Of a stretch of DNA of 13,613 nt, positions 1 through 8,817 are shown in pieces; within the stretch, counting starts at the first letter, position 1, and each line of letters opens with the position of its first letter. A program made the position numbers and the translations under genes. The notes beneath the pieces were generated by a model that searched no databases, had not been told where the DNA came from, and saw only the letters and a list, made by a program, of their open reading frames with translations. Origin of the DNA: Bacteroidales bacterium (lineage in GTDB: Bacteria > Bacteroidota > Bacteroidia > Bacteroidales > UBA932); assembly GCA_017429885.1 (NCBI GenBank), contig JAFROA010000016.1:1-13613 (forward strand), read 5' to 3'.

Positions 1-3000
1 ATGACGGAAACTACAACCTGTCCAATTTGAAGCAGGGCGCCGTCCTGGTCTTCTCCAGCATCGGTTACGCTTCCCAGGAGGTAACGGTCGGCTCACAGAG
101 GACGGTCAACGTCCAGCTGAAAGACGACGCTGCTTTCCTTGACGAAGTTGTGGTTGTCGGTTACGGTACCGCCCGCAAGAAGGACGTCTCCGGCGCAATC
201 GCCAGCGTCAACTACGCCAACGACAAGAACATCACTGCGTTGCCGAACCCTAACGCCCTTGCGGCCCTGTCCAGCAAGGTGGCTGGTTTCAGCTATTCTC
301 CTACCACCAGCGCCGGTGGTGACAACACCTCCACCATGACCATCCGCGGTAAGAACGCTATCCCTTCAGGCGGACGCGTCGCGGCGTCGAACCAGAGCGT
401 CAACCAACCTCTGCTCGTCGTTGATGGTGTTCTCTCTTACGGTTCGATCAACTCGATCAACACCGCCGACATCCAGAGCATCGACGTCCTTAAGGACGCT
501 TCCGCAGCCGCCATCTACGGATCCCGCGCCGCTAACGGTGTCATCATCATCACCACCAAGCGCGGCGCCAGCACAAAGCCTCAGGTTTCTTTCAACGCGA
601 GCTTGAGTCTTTCCGACTGGACCCGTATGCCCAAGATGGTCACTGACAAGGAGACCTTCCTGAAGAACCGCTTCTACAGCCAGCAGGGCAGGGACAACGT
701 GAACTTCAAGGACAAGAAGTGGTCTGATTACGGCAGCCTTGACGCCGCCGCCACCGAGCTTCTCTCCGAGCGTGAGCAGAGGGCTTGGAACGATGGACTC
801 TGGACCAACTGGCTCGACGAGATTTCCCGCACCGGTGTCGGACAGAAGTACGATGTGGCTGTCAGCGGTCGCGGTGACAAGGTCAATTACTATGTCTCCG
901 GCGACTACACCCGCCAGCAGGGCATCCGCAAGGGTGATGACTACGAGAAGGCCGGGGCCATGGGTAAGGTTGACGTCAATATCACCGATTGGCTGACCGT
1001 CGGAACCAAGGCCAATTTCCTTTGGGCCAACAGCTGGGGTCAGACTGCGAAGATCCAGAACGCCATGTGGATGACTCCGCTTTCCTATGTTTACGCTATC
1101 CAGCCCGGCTATGAGAACTGGTACAACAGCAAGCCGGACGGCAACACCGCCAGCCCTTACTGGGGTGCCGGTACCAATGATTCACATCTTTGGACCGACC
1201 GCGGCTCCAAGAGCTACAACATCAACGGTGTCGCCTACGCCCAGGTAGACTTCCCCTTCATCAAGGGACTCAGCTATAGGATCACCCTCCAGGGACAGCA
1301 CAACTCTTCTTACACAGATGTGTTCAACAATCCAGAGATCGCTGTCGACACTGAGCTTACAACCAGCATGGACAACCCCCAGCAGTTCATCGGCCAGGCC
1401 AGCGGTACCTCTTCAATGAACCACTATGCCGCCTGGAATACCGACCAGCTCCTTACCTACACGAAGGATTTTGGCAAGCACCACATGGACTACATGCTGG
1501 GTTACACTCGTGAGTACACCAACAACAACGGCTTGAGCATCGGTTACAGCGGTTTCACCACCCCTACCACGCTTAAGCAGTACAATCTTTCCGCCGCGAA
1601 CACGTTCACCCCTAACCGCACCCGTGTCGTTACCAGTGCCGTAGGTTATCTGTTCCGCGCCAACTACAACTTCGCCAACACCTACTATCTCACGTTCAAC
1701 TTCCGTCGTGATGGTTATTCAGCCTTCGGAAAGGACAACAAGTGGGCGAACTTCTACGGCGCATCCGCGGCATGGGTCCTCAGCAACGAAGGATTCATCA
1801 AGGATGTGGATTGGATCAACTTCCTGAAGCTCCGCGCCTCCTGGGGTCAGAACGGTTCCCGTTCGGTTACCGCCGGAGCGACTTATGCCAGCGTGGGCAA
1901 GCAAACCGGCAACAGCGGTGTGATCACAATGACATGGCTGGGCGACCAGAGCCAGCTCGGTATGACTACCACAAGTATGGCTAACCCCCACCTGAGCTGG
2001 GCGACTGTCGAGAAGATAGACCTCGGTCTCGACTTCTCATTTGTCGACAACAGGATCAACGGTAGCGTGGATGTCTATACCGGAAACACCACCGATATGC
2101 TTGTCAGCCGTTCCGCTCCTTACTTCTCAGGTTTCAGCAGCGTCTATGACAATGTCGGTAAGATCACGAACAAAGGTATTGAGCTTGTCCTGAATACTGT
2201 CAACATCAACGGCGACGGCCGTGACTCCTTCCGTTGGGAAAGCAATATAGTTTTCGATTCCAACGCCAACAAGCTCGTCTCCCTCTTCGGTCCCGATTAT
2301 GAAGGCAATGAGTCGAATGACGTGGCCAACGCAGTGGCTTACGGTTTCGATTCTTACTACGCTCTCCAGGTCGGCCACCCTATCGGCTCCGCTTATGATT
2401 ATTCTGTGAGCATTTTCCAGAGCGCTGACGAGGTCAAGAATTACGTGAACAGCAAAGGCGATCAGTATCAACCCAACGCCAGGCCCGGAGACCTCAAGTT
2501 CGAGGACTGGAACGGCGACGGCAAGATCAGCGACGCCGATATGCACTTCCTTGGATCTCCCGATCCTCTCTTCACGCTGAATTTGGGTAACACTCTCAGC
2601 TGGAAGAACTTCAGCCTGTATTTCAACTTCCGTTGGGCCCAGGGCGACAAGACCCACTTCCTCTGGTTCGACCCGAATGCTTTCGGAACCACTATGACCA
2701 GCGGCAACCAGCTCGCCCGTGTCAAGCCTTGGACAGCGGAGAATCCCTCGACGGTATTCCCTCGCTACGGATATAACAACACCGAGAACGATAACGAGTT
2801 CTTCTACCGCTTCTGGAACCAGAGATCTTTCCTCAAACTGAAAGACCTGGTGTTCTCTTACAATTTCAACCCGACTCTCACCAAGAAGATCGGCGTCGCC
2901 GGTGCCCGCGTCTATGTCGCCGCGACCGACTTGCTGACCATCTCCAACTGGTCCGGTATCGATCCTGAAAACGCCGGCACAATCGCCTCCGGAGCGGGAT

Positions 3001-3065
3001 CCGACCGTTACGGAAGCAACGGAGCCTACAAGACCGTCACCGTCGGTGTCAACCTGACTTTCTAA
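1..3065 (+). CDS. SusC/RagA-type TonB-dependent outer-membrane transporter, 5' truncated by window start
   Basis: This is the outer-membrane beta-barrel half of a SusC/SusD glycan importer, driven by TonB. The reading frame is open from base 3 to the stop at 3063-3065, giving 1020 visible residues; the true start lies outside the window, so the internal TTG at 27 is not the start. The visible N-terminus is the end of a carboxypeptidase-regulatory-like domain (LVFSSIGYASQEV). A TonB-box/plug entry follows (LDEVVVVGYGT, about residues 46-56), then the SusC plug signature DVLKDASAAAIYGSRAANG (about 161-180). The rest alternates aromatic beta-strands and ends in the barrel terminus VGVNLTF. An acidic DWNGDGKISDAD stretch near residue 835 is usual in this family. 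The susD start codon lies 19 bases downstream, so the two genes are co-transcribed. The family is certain; the substrate is inferred only from the neighbouring GH92 gene. Confidence 0.96.
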   Translation, partial: DGNYNLSNLKQGAVLVFSSIGYASQEVTVGSQRTVNVQLKDDAAFLDEVVVVGYGTARKKDVSGAIASVNYANDKNITALPNPNALAALSSKVAGFSYSPTTSAGGDNTSTMTIRGKNAIPSGGRVAASNQSVNQPLLVVDGVLSYGSINSINTADIQSIDVLKDASAAAIYGSRAANGVIIITTKRGASTKPQVSFNASLSLSDWTRMPKMVTDKETFLKNRFYSQQGRDNVNFKDKKWSDYGSLDAAATELLSEREQRAWNDGLWTNWLDEISRTGVGQKYDVAVSGRGDKVNYYVSGDYTRQQGIRKGDDYEKAGAMGKVDVNITDWLTVGTKANFLWANSWGQTAKIQNAMWMTPLSYVYAIQPGYENWYNSKPDGNTASPYWGAGTNDSHLWTDRGSKSYNINGVAYAQVDFPFIKGLSYRITLQGQHNSSYTDVFNNPEIAVDTELTTSMDNPQQFIGQASGTSSMNHYAAWNTDQLLTYTKDFGKHHMDYMLGYTREYTNNNGLSIGYSGFTTPTTLKQYNLSAANTFTPNRTRVVTSAVGYLFRANYNFANTYYLTFNFRRDGYSAFGKDNKWANFYGASAAWVLSNEGFIKDVDWINFLKLRASWGQNGSRSVTAGATYASVGKQTGNSGVITMTWLGDQSQLGMTTTSMANPHLSWATVEKIDLGLDFSFVDNRINGSVDVYTGNTTDMLVSRSAPYFSGFSSVYDNVGKITNKGIELVLNTVNINGDGRDSFRWESNIVFDSNANKLVSLFGPDYEGNESNDVANAVAYGFDSYYALQVGHPIGSAYDYSVSIFQSADEVKNYVNSKGDQYQPNARPGDLKFEDWNGDGKISDADMHFLGSPDPLFTLNLGNTLSWKNFSLYFNFRWAQGDKTHFLWFDPNAFGTTMTSGNQLARVKPWTAENPSTVFPRYGYNNTENDNEFFYRFWNQRSFLKLKDLVFSYNFNPTLTKKIGVAGARVYVAATDLLTISNWSGIDPENAGTIASGAGSDRYGSNGAYKTVTVGVNLTF

Positions 3066-3084
3066 TCTTAACACAGAAGGAATT

Positions 3085-5136
3085 ATGAAGATCAATAAAA
3101 TAATCGCGGCTCTTACCGCCAGTGTTGTACTCTTCGCCGCCTGTAATGATGAGGAGTTCATAAAAGAGACCTCCTATCAGAACGACAGCGAAGGATTCTT
3201 CCAGTCCGAGATGTCCATGGAAATCGGTTTGGCAGCTTGCTACGCTGAGGTTCAGTACATGATCTACGGATGTATGCGTACAACCCACTCTTGGATGCTT
3301 ATGGGCTGCAATCTCGACTCTTTCACCGAGACCAGCGCCACCGGTAACGTGAACTGGGGATCCATGGGACCGAACAGCGGTTACGCCCGTCACTGGGCTG
3401 ACTATATGTACGTCCTTGCCAACCGCGCCAACACCGTGGTTGACATGATTGACGATCATGAGGATATCGCTTACACCACACCTACCAAGAAGAATGAGCT
3501 TCGCGCCGAGGCTGTCTTCATGCGCGCTTGGGCCTACAGGGTTCTCGCCGGCATGTACGGCGGCGTGGTCTATTCGGAGCACTCTTCCACCGAGGCTCGT
3601 TATGACTACGAGCTTAACACTCGCCAGGAGACTTGGGAGAAGATCAAGGAAGACTTCGCCTGGGCGGAGCAGAATCTGCCTTCCACTCCGAGGCTTATGG
3701 GTACTGTGACCAAGGCCGCCGCCGGACATTATCTCGCGGAAGTTTGCCTTGCCCTTGGTGACTTCGCCGGCGCCCGTGACGCCGCCAGCCGCGTCATCGG
3801 CGGTCAGGATGGTGACTACCACCTCATGACAACCCGCTTTGGCAACCGCGCCAATCAGGCTGTCGACCGTTATGGCAACTCCCTTGCGGCCCCTCAGGGC
3901 GCTTATTGGGATCTCTTCCGTAGCTCCGCCAAGACAGACGGCTCCATAGCTTCCGACGGCAACTCCAACGATCCCGCGAATAAAGAGGCTATCTGGGTCT
4001 GCCAGTCCGACTTCGCCGAGAGCGACCTTTGGACCGAGGGCGGTTCCGGAGACTCCTGGTGGAGAACCCATAACGCCCCTGTCGAGGCTTGCTGGGCCCC
4101 CTGGCTGCCTATGGGTGGAAAGAACGGTACCAGGGAAGACAGGACTCAAAAGAATCCTAGCGACCCCACAAAGAATCTCAAGTTCTACATATTCACAGCA
4201 GATGCCACTTGCTTCCCCGAGGGTGTCAGCCCGGCCGGAGCCGGTACTCCCGCCGCTGATATTCCGGAGGCCCAGGGCCGCAAGCTCGCCTACAACCTCA
4301 GCGTGAAGAATGACTCCATCGCCAACCGCGCCCAGGGTAATGGCGCCGCCTACGGACTTACCAACATCGCCACTGAATATGTGACCCGCGTCGCCGGAGA
4401 TCCTCTCGGCAGCGTGTGGGACGACCCCAACGATTTCCGTGGCTCCGAGGTCATGATCCAGAGGGATCCTTACCTCCCTTCAGGGAAGAAGTGGTCAGAG
4501 GTTAAGAAACTTATCGACGAGCGCGCCGCCGCTCATCCCGATGAGCCCAACTATGTCCTGACCGCCGCCGACACCATGAACATCACTCCTCGTTTCTGGA
4601 AATTCTCCGATGACAAGCACCCCAGCAAGTCCACCGGTGTATTCTATGATTGCGACTGGTACATGATCCGTATAGCCGAGACTTACCTGCTTCGCGCTGA
4701 GGCGTATCTTGGACTTGGAGACAAGGCCAGCGCCGCCGCTGATATCAATGTCCTTCGCGAGCGCGCCGGAGCTAAGCCTGCCACCGCCGGAGACATTGAC
4801 ATCGACTACATCATGGACGAGCGTATCCGCGAGCTCTTCGGTGAGGAGCAGCGTTGGATCACCCTCAACCGTCTGACCTGCAACCCGAACGCCACTTACG
4901 TTCTTGAGAAATATCCTACCCAGAACACGACCTCTTCCAACTATATGTATGAGCGTGTCCACAAGTATGGATTCGGATTCGAAGGCGCCCCCGGAGCCCG
5001 TGAGGCTTACACGGATATATACGGCAAGACCCGTCACTATTCCAACTTCAAGCCGCACAACTACGTGTTCCCGATCCCGACCCAGATCATTCAGTCCAAT
5101 AAGGACGTGAAGATCCCTCAGAACGATGGCTATTAA
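3085..5136 (+). CDS. SusD/RagB-type surface glycan-binding lipoprotein
   Basis: This is the lipid-anchored lid and glycan-binding partner of the preceding SusC protein. The ATG at 3085 is supported by an upstream AGAAGGA (3075-3081) and by an immediate signal peptide ending in a lipobox with Cys20 (VLFAAC). The residues after the cysteine, Asn-Asp-Glu-Glu, resemble the acidic lipoprotein export signal that sends Bacteroidota lipoproteins to the cell surface. The N-terminal half has the helical TPR-like repeats of SusD. The C-terminal half contains the family signature DWYMIRIAETYLLRAEAY (from residue 524), then DERIRELFGEEQRW, and ends with the typical FPIPTQIIQSN. At 683 residues it is somewhat longer than many SusD proteins. 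It closes the transporter operon: an intrinsic terminator starts 17 bases after the stop codon. Confidence 0.95.
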   Translation: MKINKIIAALTASVVLFAACNDEEFIKETSYQNDSEGFFQSEMSMEIGLAACYAEVQYMIYGCMRTTHSWMLMGCNLDSFTETSATGNVNWGSMGPNSGYARHWADYMYVLANRANTVVDMIDDHEDIAYTTPTKKNELRAEAVFMRAWAYRVLAGMYGGVVYSEHSSTEARYDYELNTRQETWEKIKEDFAWAEQNLPSTPRLMGTVTKAAAGHYLAEVCLALGDFAGARDAASRVIGGQDGDYHLMTTRFGNRANQAVDRYGNSLAAPQGAYWDLFRSSAKTDGSIASDGNSNDPANKEAIWVCQSDFAESDLWTEGGSGDSWWRTHNAPVEACWAPWLPMGGKNGTREDRTQKNPSDPTKNLKFYIFTADATCFPEGVSPAGAGTPAADIPEAQGRKLAYNLSVKNDSIANRAQGNGAAYGLTNIATEYVTRVAGDPLGSVWDDPNDFRGSEVMIQRDPYLPSGKKWSEVKKLIDERAAAHPDEPNYVLTAADTMNITPRFWKFSDDKHPSKSTGVFYDCDWYMIRIAETYLLRAEAYLGLGDKASAAADINVLRERAGAKPATAGDIDIDYIMDERIRELFGEEQRWITLNRLTCNPNATYVLEKYPTQNTTSSNYMYERVHKYGFGFEGAPGAREAYTDIYGKTRHYSNFKPHNYVFPIPTQIIQSNKDVKIPQNDGY

Positions 5137-5152
5137 TAGTTAATCAACATTT

Positions 5153-5185
5153 AAGACCGGCTCCGCTGGGGGCCGGTCTTTTTAT
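5153..5185 (+). terminator. Rho-independent terminator after susD
   Basis: A perfect 9-bp stem (AAGACCGGC at 5153-5161 with GCCGGTCTT at 5172-5180) can extend by T-G and two C-G pairs to a GCTG loop, and a T-rich tract follows at once. The start codon of the next gene is only a few bases past the T-tract. The terminator therefore separates susC/susD from the downstream genes without leaving room for a new promoter after it. Confidence 0.9.
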
Positions 5186-5189
5186 TCTT

Positions 5190-5633
5190 ATGAAAAGGAA
5201 ATCATTGACACTCATACTGTCTTCGCTGCTTTTGCTGGCGTCCTGCTCTTCAAAAAGCGGTCTTGAGGATATGGCACTTGGGTTCCTGCCGGATAAGGTG
5301 GAGGAATCAATGTCCATATATCTCGGCTCCGTAAAGAGACCGGAGATAAGCGATGTCCGTCTTGTCTATGATAGTGACAGCATCTGCGTCATACAATGTG
5401 TGGCGTCTTCTGCCGACGCTTCCGGAAACAACATGAGCCAGCCGATGCGCTATGTTTTCGCTAGGGATTCGTTCATGAGTATGGCGAAAGGCTCCGATGT
5501 CTATGTCCATGCCGCTGTGGGCGCGAAATATCTGGATGATGACGGGATAAAAGAGTTCCGGCAAAAGATGGATGACAAGAGCAGGAACTTGTATGTGACT
5601 TACTTGTCAATGTGCGATCCTATTAAACAGTGA
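5190..5633 (+). CDS. Small lipoprotein of unknown function
   Basis: I do not recognise this 147-residue protein. It starts with a clear lipoprotein signal peptide: basic MKRK, a Leu-rich core, and the lipobox LASC with Cys19. The residues after the cysteine (Ser-Ser-Lys-Ser) lack the acidic export signal seen in SusD, so it more likely faces the periplasm. The mature part is short and mixed alpha/beta, with no repeat or catalytic motif I can name. It includes Cys residues at the SICVIQC region and near the end (SMCDP). No Shine-Dalgarno is visible: the ATG follows the T-tract of the upstream terminator by about four bases. The next gene starts six bases after this stop, so the two are almost certainly translated from one message. 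Confidence 0.8.
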   Translation: MKRKSLTLILSSLLLLASCSSKSGLEDMALGFLPDKVEESMSIYLGSVKRPEISDVRLVYDSDSICVIQCVASSADASGNNMSQPMRYVFARDSFMSMAKGSDVYVHAAVGAKYLDDDGIKEFRQKMDDKSRNLYVTYLSMCDPIKQ

Positions 5634-5639
5634 TTTGGG

Positions 5640-7334
5640 ATGAATCCGTTTGCCCTGGCATATCGGGAGCGGCAACAGCTGTTCATATTTGACAGGACCT
5701 ACATCCTTGGGACATTCCTGAAGGTGGGAGGATTGGCGACCTTGCTATCCCGTTTCATCGTCCAGTTCTTCTGGAACCCTACGGTGGCGCTTGTCCTGAC
5801 ACTGCTGTCGCTGGCTTTGTCGGCATATATGACCTGGGCCATAGTGAGGAAATCCCGGAATGACTGGAGCGTTTTTCCTTTATGCGTTATACCTTCCTTA
5901 TTCATAGGAGCTTCCCTTTCCGACAACAGTCTGCATTTTGATTATTTCACCGCCATACTTCTCGTCCAGGCCGGTCTTCTGATATATAAGGGGATTAAGT
6001 CCCATAGGACGCTATGGGGTGTTTTGCTGACTATAATCCTTTATTTCACAGCAGGTTCCGCCGCCGTGATTTTCGCCGTCAGCGCCGCCGTCCCTGATTC
6101 TTGGCGTCATTCCCGGCTTGACCGTGAATCTCATTTCCCGTGGACGCTTCTCAGTATTGTCGCGGTGGCTCTGTGCGGGATTGTTTCCTACGCCCTCGCG
6201 TTGGTCCCGACTTGGAGCGAAGCCTTCACTCCGGCTTTGTACTATGACCTCGACGCCTCGCTTCCGGTCATGCACTGGGCCGGATGGGTCACCCTGTCGC
6301 TGGTGGTCATTTGCGCCGGATTGGCTAAACCTGTCCCCTCGAAAGGCTGGATCACGGTTGTCTCCAGAATAGCGCTGCTGGGTGTTCTTTTCGTCCCGGC
6401 ATCAAAGTTCTCAAAGAAAATCGAGGAGAAACAGCCAAGTCTCGCCTACGTGTTCGAGCATTATGCCGCCAATGAGGACTGGGATGGGCTTGTCAAGTCC
6501 TGCGGGAAGGCCCCGTGGCTTCCCCGGACGGCCAATTATCTCAATATGGCCCTGGCGTGGAAAGGCGAGCTTTCGGAACGTCTGTTGGAATATGACCAGC
6601 GCGGGCCACAGTCTCTTGTGATGACCACCAAGGATCGCGCCGTGGACGTCGCTCAGGCCCATCTCATGTTCACAATGGGGAATGTGGCGGCCGCCCAGGA
6701 CGTCGCGTTCAACTCTCTTTCCTCCCTTCAGGGATTCTGCCCCGACATGGTTAAGCTCAATGCCCAGGTGGAGCTGATGCGAGGAAGTTATGAAGTGGCG
6801 GACAAATATCTCTCTTTGCTGGAGAAAGCTCCCCGTTACCGGAAATGGGCGAGGAAGTACCGCGGCTTCATATTCAATGACGACGCTGTCGAGGCGGATC
6901 CTTTGCTGGGGAACGGCCGCCGGAACCTTGCCGCGGAGAATTCCTTCATCATGTACACCGACCCGATGTCGGAGTTGTTCCCCATCCTTGACGCCAACCC
7001 CAAGGACGAGAGGGCCCTGGAATATGGCCTGTGCTATCTTCTCCTCGCCAAAGACTTGAATTCCGTGAAGCGGTTCATCACGGATTATTACAGCTCACCT
7101 GAATCGCCCGAACTGCCGAGGATAGCCCAGGAGGCGATGGTATTCTACAGTGAATACTCAAGGAATATGGAAGGAATCGAGCCCTTCGGCCTGGACTGGT
7201 GCTATGAGCACGGAGTCAAGCCTGAGACTGTTAAGCGTTTTGAGGAATATCAAAGGGCGGCAGTCGCCGGGCCCGTGTCCTTGAAGAAGTTCCGGGGCAC
7301 ATATTGGTACTATCTGGTTCACACGGAGATTTAA
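5640..7334 (+). CDS. Polytopic membrane protein with helical C-terminal half, DUF6057-like
   Basis: This 564-residue protein has two halves. Residues about 27-257 form roughly eight hydrophobic segments (for example 46-69, 76-93, 100-118, 124-150, 166-191, 209-232 and 237-257), so it sits in the inner membrane. Residues about 258-564 are soluble and helical with TPR-like spacing (AHLMFTMGNVAAAQDVAF, VELMRGSYEVADKYLSLL), ending in FRGTYWYYLVHTEI. The layout and the aromatic end match my recollection of DUF6057 proteins of Bacteroidales; that assignment is from memory and not verified. No enzyme motif is visible. The gene starts six bases after the small lipoprotein gene and is followed after 19 bases by the PD40 lipoprotein gene, so all three look like one unit. 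Residues about 154-165 (SWRHSRLDRESH), in the loop between the fifth and sixth segments, are encoded by a palindromic repeat-like sequence. Confidence 0.8.
   Translation: MNPFALAYRERQQLFIFDRTYILGTFLKVGGLATLLSRFIVQFFWNPTVALVLTLLSLALSAYMTWAIVRKSRNDWSVFPLCVIPSLFIGASLSDNSLHFDYFTAILLVQAGLLIYKGIKSHRTLWGVLLTIILYFTAGSAAVIFAVSAAVPDSWRHSRLDRESHFPWTLLSIVAVALCGIVSYALALVPTWSEAFTPALYYDLDASLPVMHWAGWVTLSLVVICAGLAKPVPSKGWITVVSRIALLGVLFVPASKFSKKIEEKQPSLAYVFEHYAANEDWDGLVKSCGKAPWLPRTANYLNMALAWKGELSERLLEYDQRGPQSLVMTTKDRAVDVAQAHLMFTMGNVAAAQDVAFNSLSSLQGFCPDMVKLNAQVELMRGSYEVADKYLSLLEKAPRYRKWARKYRGFIFNDDAVEADPLLGNGRRNLAAENSFIMYTDPMSELFPILDANPKDERALEYGLCYLLLAKDLNSVKRFITDYYSSPESPELPRIAQEAMVFYSEYSRNMEGIEPFGLDWCYEHGVKPETVKRFEEYQRAAVAGPVSLKKFRGTYWYYLVHTEI
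6109..6129. repeat. In-frame hairpin resembling a dispersed palindromic repeat
   Basis: ATTCCCGG (6109-6116) and CCGTGAAT (6122-6129) form an 8-bp stem with one mismatch and a 5-base loop. An outer GATTC (6096-6100) mirrors GAATC (6126-6130). The wording around CATTCCCGGCTTGACCG resembles hairpin repeats that occur in many copies in various bacterial genomes and translate as WRHSRLDRES-type peptides. Here it is in frame and codes for a charged loop between two membrane helices. There is only one copy in the window, so its status as a dispersed repeat is inferred. Confidence 0.5.
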
Positions 7335-7353
7335 CGGAACAAGCCCGATAATC

Positions 7354-8814
7354 ATGAAAAGGATTCTCACAACAGCTATTTCCTTTGCCGCACTGGCGCT
7401 GTCGTTCTCTTGCTCGGGTGTTCCGGAAGGCGCTTCCCAGATAGCCGAGGAGGCCCCTATATTCCCTGATTATAAAGAGGTTACTGTTCCGGAGAACATT
7501 GCTCCTCTGAACTTTTCATACCTCGGAGAGGGAAAGGCGATCCTGCTTGCCGGGGATAATGTCATCAAGAGTTGTCATGGCGTTTTCAAATTCGGAGGAC
7601 GTAAGTGGAGAAAACTCATCTCAGAAGGGAAGGAAAGCGGCAAGGTACAATTCTCCCTGTCCGTGAAAAAGGACGGGAAGTGGTTGTCCTACAAGCCTTT
7701 CAATATTTATTTCAGCCAGGACAAGATCGATCCTTGGCTCTCCTACCGCCTGATTCCTCCGGGCTACCAGGGCTGGCAGGAGATGGGCATCTACCAGAGG
7801 AATCTGGAGTCATATTCAGAAGAGGCGATCCTGACAAACGACCTTACCGGAGGGAATTGCATGAATTGCCACACTTTTCTGAAAGGAGATCCTTCAAAAA
7901 TGGTTTTTCATGCCAGATCCGCTTTCGGAGGCACCATCGTCGTTGACGAGGGGGAGATAGAGAAACTGAACACCAAGACCGACTCCACCATCAGCGCCCT
8001 TGTCTATCCGTATTGGCATCCTTCGGGAGACTATGTCGCCTTCTCCGTGAACAAGACCTTTCAGGCTTTCCATAATCACGATCCGAACAGGATCGAGGTC
8101 TATGACGAAGCTTCGGACGTGGTGGTTTACAATTTGAATACCAAGGAGATAGCATGGTCTCCTCTTACGAGGACCGAAGACCGCTTCGAGACGTTCCCGA
8201 CATTCTCCCCGGATGGGAAGTGGCTTTATTTCTGTTCCGCTGAGGCTGTCTCTCCGATGCCGGACAAATATCGCAAGGCCCGCTACGGCCTGTACCGCAT
8301 CGCGTTCAATGCCGAGGACATGAGTTTCGGGGACACGTTGGAATGCGTTTATGACGCTCCCGCCGACAACGCAAGTGTTTCCTTCCCACGTATTTCCCCT
8401 GATGGACGTTTCCTCTGCTTTACCCGCCACGGTTACGGTAATTTTTCCATCTGGCACAAGGACGCCGACCTTTGGCTGGTTGATCTGACAGACGGGTCGC
8501 TGAAACCCATGGAGAAGGTAAACTCCGATGATGTGGAGAGTTTCCACACATGGAGCTCAGACGGGAAGTGGCTGGTTTTCAGCAGCAGGCGTGACGATGG
8601 CCTTTACACCAAGCCGTATTTCACACACGTGGATCCTGATGGAAACGCCACGAAACCCTTCCTGCTTCCGCAGAAGAATCCCAAGGAATACTACAAGAAG
8701 TTGATGAAGTCTTATAACCTTCCCGCTTTCATGACCGGCAAAGTAACTGTCGGGAAACGGAAGTTAGTGAACGTCCTGAGGAACTCTTCCGGAACGGATG
8801 TCACCGTCCGCTGA
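7354..8814 (+). CDS. PD40/TolB-type beta-propeller lipoprotein with a CxxCH haem-binding motif
   Basis: This is a 486-residue exported protein. The N-terminus is a signal peptide with a weak lipobox (LSFSC, Cys20) and no acidic export signal after it, which suggests a periplasm-facing lipoprotein. Residues about 30-165 form an N-terminal domain I cannot name. A CxxCH motif follows (Cys169-Met-Asn-Cys172-His173), the signature of covalent c-type haem attachment. The C-terminal half has PD40/TolB propeller blades, each with an [SH]P[DS]G[KRD] turn: HPSGDYVAF (222-230), SPDGKWLYF (285-293), SPDGRFLCF (348-356) and SSDGKWLVF (401-409). Proteins annotated TolB-like in Bacteroidota often pair these features, but I know of no proven function. 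It is the last gene of the three-gene run and ends three bases short of the GH92 stop on the other strand. Confidence 0.85.
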   Translation: MKRILTTAISFAALALSFSCSGVPEGASQIAEEAPIFPDYKEVTVPENIAPLNFSYLGEGKAILLAGDNVIKSCHGVFKFGGRKWRKLISEGKESGKVQFSLSVKKDGKWLSYKPFNIYFSQDKIDPWLSYRLIPPGYQGWQEMGIYQRNLESYSEEAILTNDLTGGNCMNCHTFLKGDPSKMVFHARSAFGGTIVVDEGEIEKLNTKTDSTISALVYPYWHPSGDYVAFSVNKTFQAFHNHDPNRIEVYDEASDVVVYNLNTKEIAWSPLTRTEDRFETFPTFSPDGKWLYFCSAEAVSPMPDKYRKARYGLYRIAFNAEDMSFGDTLECVYDAPADNASVSFPRISPDGRFLCFTRHGYGNFSIWHKDADLWLVDLTDGSLKPMEKVNSDDVESFHTWSSDGKWLVFSSRRDDGLYTKPYFTHVDPDGNATKPFLLPQKNPKEYYKKLMKSYNLPAFMTGKVTVGKRKLVNVLRNSSGTDVTVR

Positions 8815-8817
8815 TTC

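Noticed and set aside
27..29. TTG as the start of the first gene
   Set aside because: The same frame is open upstream to base 3 and encodes normal SusC N-terminal domain sequence (GNYNLSNLKQG), so the gene is truncated by the window.
2505..2540. EF-hand-like DWNGDGKISDAD as a special calcium domain in SusC
   Set aside because: Such an acidic NGDG segment is common in SusC barrels at this position and does not indicate an added domain.
2127..3161. Long open frame (344 codons) on the - strand, antisense to susC
   Set aside because: The product is Val/Glu/Ile-rich without any family motif, and the opposite strand is an unmistakable SusC barrel. The open frame follows from the codon bias of the real gene.
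3049..4149. Long open frame (366 codons) on the - strand, antisense to susD
   Set aside because: Gly/Val-rich composition with no recognisable domain. It lies over the clear SusD coding frame and overlaps the preceding antisense frame.
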